Positions 1-5,969 of a stretch of DNA of 5,969 nt are shown piece after piece. The position numbers and the translations under genes are program-made. Each line of letters starts with the position of its first letter. Positions within the stretch are counted from its first letter, which is position 1. The stretch covers positions 1-5,969 of the forward strand of contig JAPOYQ010000034.1 of assembly GCA_026706505.1 (NCBI GenBank). The letters run 5' to 3'. The notes below the pieces were generated by a model. That model was not told the origin of the DNA, searched no databases, and saw nothing but the letters and a program-made list of their open reading frames with translations. The DNA comes from Gemmatimonadota bacterium (lineage in GTDB: Bacteria; Latescibacterota; UBA2968; UBA8231).

Positions 1-1453
<1,453 letters not shown>

Positions 1454-1460
1454 GCAAATG

Positions 1461-1465
1461 CTCCT
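1461..1465 (-). promoter_or_regulatory. Ribosome binding site for odhB, overlapping the odhA stop codon
   Basis: On the minus strand AGGAG lies 7 bases before the odhB ATG at 1453 and overlaps the odhA stop codon TAG (1466-1464). A ribosome terminating on odhA would sit over this site, which fits translational coupling and matched production of E1 and E2. It also decides the odhB start against the upstream in-frame ATG at 1501. Confidence 0.8.
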
Positions 1466-4271
1466 AACCAGATTGCCGCCGCTGATGCAGCACCATTTCA
1501 CGGCCTTGGCCTAGTGCCTGCTCGACGATTTCCCGTTGCTCGGTTTCGTGAAGGTGCCCGGAGCCGGTAGCCGGGCTGGCCGCTTCGTCGCGGCCCACGT
1601 AGTTCAGCTTGCAGTGCGCGGGCAGTAGTTCGTCTAAGAGGGGCTGGACAAAGGACCAAGCGCCCATGTTCTGAGATTCTTCCTGCACCCAGTAGAACTG
1701 CTCGGCCGCAGGATAGCGCTCAAACGCAGCTTGGAGTTCGGCGGTTGGGAACGGATAGAGTTCCTCGACGCGCAGCAGCGCTACTTCGTCGCTGTCGTTT
1801 TGCTCGCCGCGGGCAGCCACCAAGTCGTAGTAGATCTTGCCGGTGCATAACACTACCCGGCTGACGGCGGCTGGATCGGCGACGTCCGCGTCGTCGATGA
1901 CCCGCTGGAACGTTCCCGTGGAAAACTCTGCTAGCTCTGAGACGCATTGCTTGTGCCGCAGAAGGCTCTTGGGGGTCATCAGCACCAGTGGCTTGCGGAA
2001 GTTGCGGTGCATCTGTCGCCGCAAGATGTGAAAAAGTTGTGCAGGCGTGGTTGGATAAGCCACTTGCATGTTGTTTTTGGCGCACGATTGCAAGAAGCGC
2101 TCCAGCCGCGCGCTCGAATGTTCGGGCCCCATGCCCTCGTACCCGTGTGGCAACAGCAGGACCAAGCCGCTCATCCGCTGCCATTTGGCTTCGCCACTAG
2201 AGAGAAATTGGTCGATGATCATTTGCGCGCCGTTGACGAAATCGCCGAACTGGGCCTCCCACAAGACCAAGCGCCTCGGGTCCGCCGAGCTGATTCCGTA
2301 CTCAAAGCCGAGTACTGCTAGCTCCGACAGCATGGTGTTGATCACGACGAAGTCGGCTTGATCGCGCTCCAAGCACTGCAAGGGGACGTGCTCTGCGCCC
2401 GTTTCCGTGTCGTGCCAGACGGCGTGGCGGTGGGCAAAGGTGCCGCGCTGGGTATCTTGGCCAGTCAGGCGCACCGCCACGCCCTCCCGCAGCAACGAAC
2501 CGAAGGCCATCACCTCGCTGCAGCCCCAGTCGATGGGTGCTTGGCCAGCGGCCATGGCGCGGCGCGCTTCGACCATCCGCTGGATTGTGCGGTGTAGGGA
2601 AAACCCCTCGGGGACTTGGGTCGCCCGCTCGACGATCCGCTGCAGGATTTTGGCATCGACGGCCGTTTGGGCGCTCCAGTCATCGGGTGCCCAAGTCAGG
2701 CCCTGCCAGACGCCCCCGAAGGACGAAATTTGGGGCTGGACTTGCAGGCGGCGGGCGATTTGCTGGGCTTCTTCGAGCCGGGTGCGGATTCGCGCGCGAA
2801 TATCGTCGGCTTCCTCTTGGGAGATTTTATTTTGGGCAATGAGCTGGAAAGAATAGAGATGGAGAATCGTCGGATGCTCGGCGATTTTCTTGTACATCAG
2901 CGGCTGGGTTAGGGTTGGGTCGTCGGCTTCGTTGTGGCCGTGGCGGCGATAACACCACAAATCGATGATGACATCTACCTTGAAGCGATGCCTGAACTCC
3001 ATCGCCACTCGCGCTGCTTGTACCACGGATTCAGGGTCGTCGGCGTTGACGTGGAAGACGGGGGCCTGAATCTCCTTGGCTATGTCACTCGGATAGGGGG
3101 TAAAGCGCGTCTCGTCGGCTAGGGCGGTGTAGCCGAGCTGGTTGTTGATGATGATGTGGACGGAGCCGCCGGTGCGGTAGCCGGGCAGTTCGGAGAGATT
3201 GAGGGTCTCAGAGACGATGCCCTGGCCGGTAAAGGCGGCCTCGCCGTGGATGAGGACTGGGACCACCCGCTCTCCTTCTGCGTCGTGCAAGTAAGTCTGC
3301 TTGGCATAGACGATGCCCTCGATGACTGGGTCGACTAGCTCTAAGTGGCTGGGATTAAAACTGAGTGAGAGATGGACCTTGCGTCCCTCCTCGGTGACGT
3401 GGTCGTAGGAATAGCCCTTGTGGTATTTGACATCGCCCTCGTCGTCGTCGCGGTCGGTGCGGTCGGCGCCCTCGAACTCGGCGAGGATTTCCTCGTAGGG
3501 CTTGTGCAAAAGGTGCGCCAGTACGTTGAGCCGGCCGCGGTGGGCCATGCCGATGACCACCTCTTCGACGCCGAGCTTGGAGCCGGTGCTGACCAGTTCG
3601 TCCAAGAGCGGCACCATGGACTCGGCCCCTTCGAGCGAGAAGCGCTTTTGCCCGACGTAGCGCGTGTGCAGAAACTGCTCGAATTCCTCGGCGGCGATCA
3701 GTCGCGCGAGCACCTGACGCTTGGCTTCTTCGGACAAATTGGGATTGTTGAGGCAAGGCTCGATCCGCTCTTGCAGCCAGTCGCGCTGCTCCTTGTCCGG
3801 GATGTCCATGTATTCGACGCCAATGGAGCGGCAATACGTGGTTTTCACCTTGCTCAACAGCCCCTTTAACGTGCCGTCCGTGCGCCCGAGGAATCCGCCG
3901 TTACCCACGGTCTTGTCGAGGTCTTCTTCGGCGAGGCCAAATTCTATCAGGTCTAACAGCGGCAGGCTCCGGCGGTCGTACCCCAGCGGGTCGAGCCGGG
4001 CGACGAAGTGGCCCATTTGCCGATAGGCCTGCACGAGGGATTGGACGCCTTCGAGGACCAAAAGGCCCTCAGTGGCTTCTTCTATGGACTGCTGCTGCGG
4101 CGAGGCTTCTGCTGGTTCGCTCTCACTCTCGGTCACAGAGCGCGCGAAGCCAAATTCAAAGCCGCGGAAGAAGTGTTGCCATTCTTCTGGGACCGAGCTG
4201 GGATCGCGTTGGTATTGCTCGTAAAGAGCTTCAATGTACTCGGCGTTTTCGCTGTGCGTAGCAAATGACAT
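1464..4271 (-). CDS. odhA: 2-oxoglutarate dehydrogenase E1 component (thiamine diphosphate dependent)
   Basis: This is the E1 subunit (also called SucA), which decarboxylates 2-oxoglutarate on thiamine diphosphate and transfers the succinyl group to the lipoyl arm of E2 in the TCA cycle. The protein has 935 residues, close to the family length. It shows an E1o N-terminal helix (about 1-42, ending FFRGFEFGF); an acidic Gln/Glu/Ser linker (about 44-68); a thiamine-binding part (about 205-470) with [11 protein letters not shown] (His244), GDVKYHKG (His284), [17 protein letters not shown] (342-351), INNQLGYT (375-382) and [13 protein letters not shown] (440-452); and a pyrimidine-binding part (about 581-775) with [15 protein letters not shown] (604-617), [31 protein letters not shown] and PKSLLRHK. 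The C-terminal domain ends with [15 protein letters not shown]. His244 and His284 match the E. coli substrate-binding histidines 260 and 298. Glu344 stands where Asp is expected. The ATG at 4271 is chosen for its strong ribosome binding site and the typical [14 protein letters not shown] start; a GTG at 4289 is the alternative. It is the first gene of the operon. Confidence 0.98.
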   Translation of the reverse strand: MSFATHSENAEYIEALYEQYQRDPSSVPEEWQHFFRGFEFGFARSVTESESEPAEASPQQQSIEEATEGLLVLEGVQSLVQAYRQMGHFVARLDPLGYDRRSLPLLDLIEFGLAEEDLDKTVGNGGFLGRTDGTLKGLLSKVKTTYCRSIGVEYMDIPDKEQRDWLQERIEPCLNNPNLSEEAKRQVLARLIAAEEFEQFLHTRYVGQKRFSLEGAESMVPLLDELVSTGSKLGVEEVVIGMAHRGRLNVLAHLLHKPYEEILAEFEGADRTDRDDDEGDVKYHKGYSYDHVTEEGRKVHLSLSFNPSHLELVDPVIEGIVYAKQTYLHDAEGERVVPVLIHGEAAFTGQGIVSETLNLSELPGYRTGGSVHIIINNQLGYTALADETRFTPYPSDIAKEIQAPVFHVNADDPESVVQAARVAMEFRHRFKVDVIIDLWCYRRHGHNEADDPTLTQPLMYKKIAEHPTILHLYSFQLIAQNKISQEEADDIRARIRTRLEEAQQIARRLQVQPQISSFGGVWQGLTWAPDDWSAQTAVDAKILQRIVERATQVPEGFSLHRTIQRMVEARRAMAAGQAPIDWGCSEVMAFGSLLREGVAVRLTGQDTQRGTFAHRHAVWHDTETGAEHVPLQCLERDQADFVVINTMLSELAVLGFEYGISSADPRRLVLWEAQFGDFVNGAQMIIDQFLSSGEAKWQRMSGLVLLLPHGYEGMGPEHSSARLERFLQSCAKNNMQVAYPTTPAQLFHILRRQMHRNFRKPLVLMTPKSLLRHKQCVSELAEFSTGTFQRVIDDADVADPAAVSRVVLCTGKIYYDLVAARGEQNDSDEVALLRVEELYPFPTAELQAAFERYPAAEQFYWVQEESQNMGAWSFVQPLLDELLPAHCKLNYVGRDEAASPATGSGHLHETEQREIVEQALGQGREMVLHQRRQSG

Positions 4272-4272
4272 A

Positions 4273-4287
4273 GGAACCTCCAGTTCC
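4273..4287 (-). promoter_or_regulatory. Small hairpin enclosing the odhA ribosome binding site
   Basis: In the odhA leader RNA, GGAAC (4287-4283) can pair with GUUCC (4277-4273) around the loop UGGAG. Four of the five bases of the GGAGG site lie in the loop and the fifth in the stem, one base before the start codon. The perfect inverted repeat is visible. An effect on translation is inference, and a 5-base stem is weak. Confidence 0.35.
4277..4281 (-). promoter_or_regulatory. Strong ribosome binding site for odhA
   Basis: On the minus strand GGAGG lies 5 bases before the ATG at 4271. It decides the start against the in-frame GTG at 4289, which would place this site inside the coding region. 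It sits mostly in the loop of a small hairpin (4273-4287). Confidence 0.85.
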
Positions 4288-4311
4288 ACAGACTAGATTC
4301 TGAAAATAGAC

Positions 4312-4340
4312 ATTATATACACAGGTGCAAAAATAAGCTT
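4312..4340 (-). promoter_or_regulatory. Candidate promoter for the odhA-odhB-lpd operon
   Basis: On the minus strand a perfect TATAAT (4317-4312) lies in an AT-rich stretch, predicting transcription start near 4305 and a leader of about 34 bases before the odhA ATG. At 17 bases upstream the -35 position (4340-4335) reads AAGCTT, which does not resemble TTGACA. That would fit a promoter needing an activator, or a wrong guess. TTGCAC with TATTTT (4308-4303) at 16-base spacing is a weaker alternative. Confidence 0.45.
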
Positions 4341-4342
4341 AT
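4333..4342. promoter_or_regulatory. Ten-base perfect palindrome ATAAGCTTAT, possible operator
   Basis: A perfect 10-base palindrome lies in the divergent region, covering the -35 position of the candidate odhA promoter. A dimeric regulator bound here could block or activate odhA. No known operator consensus is recognised. About 0.14 such palindromes would be expected by chance in 149 random bases, and more in AT-rich DNA. Confidence 0.25.
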
Positions 4343-4358
4343 CGAGCTGACCCCATCC

Positions 4359-4387
4359 TTGAGGGTATTCACGGCAGCACCTACATT
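4359..4387 (+). promoter_or_regulatory. Candidate promoter for purL
   Basis: TTGAGG (4359-4364) and TACATT (4382-4387) are separated by exactly 17 bases, each matching four of six positions of the sigma-70 type consensus. Transcription would start near 4394, giving a leader of about 27 bases. No PurR-like operator or purine riboswitch is recognisable, and the leader is too short for a riboswitch. Confidence 0.35.
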
Positions 4388-4420
4388 TTTATTGAACCTC
4401 TTCCCGTTAGAAAGTATCCC

Positions 4421-5969
4421 ATGTTGCTCGCCTTTGTCGGCCCCCCGGCCCTGTCGTCCCTTCGCCGCCGGTCGCTCCTAGCGCGCTGTCAGCGTTGCGC
4501 GCCCGAAGTTGAAGATCTGAGTGCCACGTACTTCTATGCCGTGCAATGTGCGCGCGCCTTAGCTGACGACGAGATGGCGCGGCTCATGCGCATCCTCGAT
4601 GTGGACGCTACCTTGCCGGCGCGGGCGCGCAATGAGGTGGCCATTGGCCCGCGGCCGGGCACGACATCTCCGTGGTCGAGCAAGGCTACGGACATCCTTA
4701 GAAACTGTGGCCTCGAATTTGTGCATCGCGTCGAGCGCGGCACGTTGTATGCTTTTGCCGCCGATACTGTGCCCAGCGCGGTTTTGCCGTTGCTCTACGA
4801 CCGCATGATCGAGGCTCCGCTCGATTCCTTAGAGACCCTCTTTCGCCGCGTGGATCTCAAGCCGCTAGTCCACATTCCGGTGCAGGCCGAGGGGCGGTGT
4901 GCGCTCGTGGATGCCAACCGCGAGATGGGTTTGGCTCTCTCGGACGAGGAAATTGACTATGCGCTGCACGCCTTTGTCGGCCGCGACCCGACCGATGTGG
5001 AACTGATGATGTTTGCGGTGGTCAATTCCGAGCACTGCCGCCACAAAATTTTCAACGCCGATTGGGTCATCGACGGCCAGCGCGAGACGCGCTCGCTCTT
5101 CGACATGATTCGCCACACGCACGCAGCTCATCCCGAAGGCACGGTTAAGGCGTATTCCGACAACGCCGGCGTGATCGAAGGATTTGATATGCCGGTCTTT
5201 GGTCCGCAGCTAGACGAGGGTTTTTGCTATGGATATCGCCAGCGGCAGGCTCACGTCTTGATTAAGGTCGAGACTCACAACCATCCTACTGCCATTGCGC
5301 CCTATCCAGGGGCATCTACTGGAGTTGGAGGGGAGATTCGCGACGAGGGGGCGGCTGGCACGGGCGGTTGGTCGCAGGCGGGCCTGTGCGCCTTTTTTAC
5401 CTCGCATCTGCGCCTGCCTGAGTTTGCCCAGCCGTGGGAAAAAGAGCGCGCGGCCTTCCCGGACCGCTTGGCTACTCCGCTCGCCATTATGACCGAAGGG
5501 CCGATCGGCGGCGCGGCCTTTGGCAATGAATTTGGCCGACCTAACATCCTCGGAATGTTCCGCACCTTGGAAGACGACAGCACTGGGGTGTGGCGCGGCT
5601 ATCACAAGCCGATCATGGTCGCTGGTGGCGTTGGCCTCATCGACGCCGCGCACGTGGAAAAGAAAACTCCGACTGCGGGCGATTGCGTCATTCAGCTCGG
5701 GGGGCCGGCCATGCTCATCGGCCTCGGCGGGGGCGCGGCCTCTAGCATGGACACGGGTGCCAACAGCGAAGACCTCGACTTTGCCTCGGTGCAGCGCGAC
5801 AATCCCGAGATGCAGCGCCGCTGCCAAGAGCTAATCAGCCGCTGCATCTCGCTTGGTGCGAAAAATCCCATCATCAGCATTCACGACGTGGGTGCCGGTG
5901 GCCTGTCCACCGCCCGCCCAGAGTTAGTGGCAGACGTGGGTGCGCGCTTTGATTTGCGGGCCATTCACA
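4421..5969 (+). CDS. purL: Phosphoribosylformylglycinamidine synthase, long form, N-terminal 516 residues, cut by window edge
   Basis: This enzyme (FGAM synthase, FGAR amidotransferase) converts FGAR, glutamine and ATP to FGAM in purine synthesis. About 516 residues are present of roughly 1,300 expected from E. coli PurL; the rest, including the glutaminase domain, lies beyond the right edge. The start MLLAFVGPPALS aligns with the E. coli start. Visible parts are an N-terminal PurS-like domain (about 1-145) with PRPGTTSPWSSKATDI (77-92); a linker domain with NSEHCRHKIFNADW (202-215); and the first synthetase domain with KVETHNHPTAI (282-292), GGEIRDEGA (303-311), EGPIGGAAFGNEFGRP (360-374), GGPAMLIGLGGGAASSM (427-443), DFASVQRDNPEM (453-464) and HDVGAGGLS (488-496). 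The PurS-like domain fused at the N-terminus marks the long form, unlike split PurS/PurL/PurQ systems. Upstream of the ATG there is only a weak AGAAAG (4409-4414). In the last motif Thr497 replaces the Asn of E. coli, and the loop after it is two residues shorter. It is transcribed divergently from odhA. Confidence 0.97.
   Translation, partial: MLLAFVGPPALSSLRRRSLLARCQRCAPEVEDLSATYFYAVQCARALADDEMARLMRILDVDATLPARARNEVAIGPRPGTTSPWSSKATDILRNCGLEFVHRVERGTLYAFAADTVPSAVLPLLYDRMIEAPLDSLETLFRRVDLKPLVHIPVQAEGRCALVDANREMGLALSDEEIDYALHAFVGRDPTDVELMMFAVVNSEHCRHKIFNADWVIDGQRETRSLFDMIRHTHAAHPEGTVKAYSDNAGVIEGFDMPVFGPQLDEGFCYGYRQRQAHVLIKVETHNHPTAIAPYPGASTGVGGEIRDEGAAGTGGWSQAGLCAFFTSHLRLPEFAQPWEKERAAFPDRLATPLAIMTEGPIGGAAFGNEFGRPNILGMFRTLEDDSTGVWRGYHKPIMVAGGVGLIDAAHVEKKTPTAGDCVIQLGGPAMLIGLGGGAASSMDTGANSEDLDFASVQRDNPEMQRRCQELISRCISLGAKNPIISIHDVGAGGLSTARPELVADVGARFDLRAIH

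Noticed and set aside
1454..1501. Upstream in-frame ATG (1501) as the odhB start
   Set aside because: It would add 16 residues not found in E2 proteins and overlap the end of odhA; the ATG at 1453 has a good ribosome binding site.
3355..3834. Minus-strand frame of 159 codons inside odhA
   Set aside because: It is a shifted reading of the odhA coding strand, highly Arg-rich with no domain, while the odhA frame is intact throughout.
3372..3869. Open reading frame of 165 codons on the plus strand, hydrophobic at its start
   Set aside because: It is the complement of the conserved OdhA thiamine-binding region; the hydrophobic run comes from complementing acidic and His codons.
4272..4289. GTG at 4289 as the odhA start
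   Set aside because: It would place the strong GGAGG site inside the gene and add six residues. The ATG at 4271 has ideal spacing.
4323..4382. Inverted AGGTGC (4323-4328) and GCACCT (4377-4382), one near each candidate -10
   Set aside because: In 149 bases about two to three 6-base inverted pairs are expected by chance, and the flanks do not match, so a shared operator cannot be supported.
4272..4420. Possible riboswitch, small RNA, terminator or leader peptide in the intergenic region
   Set aside because: There is no GC-rich stem followed by a T run, no recognised riboswitch core, and no small frame with a ribosome binding site. The leaders are only about 27 and 34 bases.
5210..5827. Open reading frame of 205 codons on the minus strand
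   Set aside because: It lies wholly antisense to purL, which has unmistakable family motifs across the same span. Its translation is Arg/Ala-rich with no recognisable domain.

Overview
This window holds ordinary central metabolism. A three-gene operon for the 2-oxoglutarate dehydrogenase complex (odhA, odhB, lpd) reads leftward, and a gene for phosphoribosylformylglycinamidine synthase (purL) reads rightward from the opposite side of a short divergent promoter region. The DNA is bacterial: dense genes, Shine-Dalgarno sites, a GTG start, and intergenic gaps of 10 to 149 bases. It looks GC-rich except in the divergent control region. The phylum cannot be fixed from the sequence alone. The PurL is the long single-chain type known from gamma- and betaproteobacteria and eukaryotes. 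The N-terminus of the E1 subunit (residues 31-42, with the pattern WQxFFxGFEFG) does not look like the Escherichia coli form. A proteobacterium or a related lineage is the most that can be said.

Layout from left to right: positions 1-167 (minus) are the first 55 codons of lpd, cut by the window edge. Positions 194-1453 (minus) are odhB (sucB), complete. Positions 1464-4271 (minus) are odhA (sucA), complete. Positions 4272-4420 are a divergent intergenic region with a candidate promoter for each side, a 10-base palindrome and a small hairpin around the odhA ribosome binding site. Positions 4421-5969 (plus) are the first 516 codons of purL, cut by the window edge. No stretch over 300 bases lacks a gene.

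The three minus-strand genes encode the E1, E2 and E3 subunits of one complex, in order of catalysis. E1 decarboxylates 2-oxoglutarate on thiamine diphosphate, E2 carries the succinyl group on a lipoyl arm and passes it to CoA, and E3 reoxidises the lipoyl group and makes NADH. The genes are 10 and 26 bases apart, and the odhB ribosome binding site overlaps the odhA stop codon, so they are very likely co-transcribed. PurL performs the fourth step of purine synthesis and has no direct biochemical link to the complex.

I found no new biological system. The points worth a second look are modest: a Glu in place of the expected metal-binding Asp in the E1 thiamine site, a long repetitive Pro/Ala linker in E2, an Asn-to-Thr change in a conserved PurL motif, and the small symmetric elements in the divergent control region.
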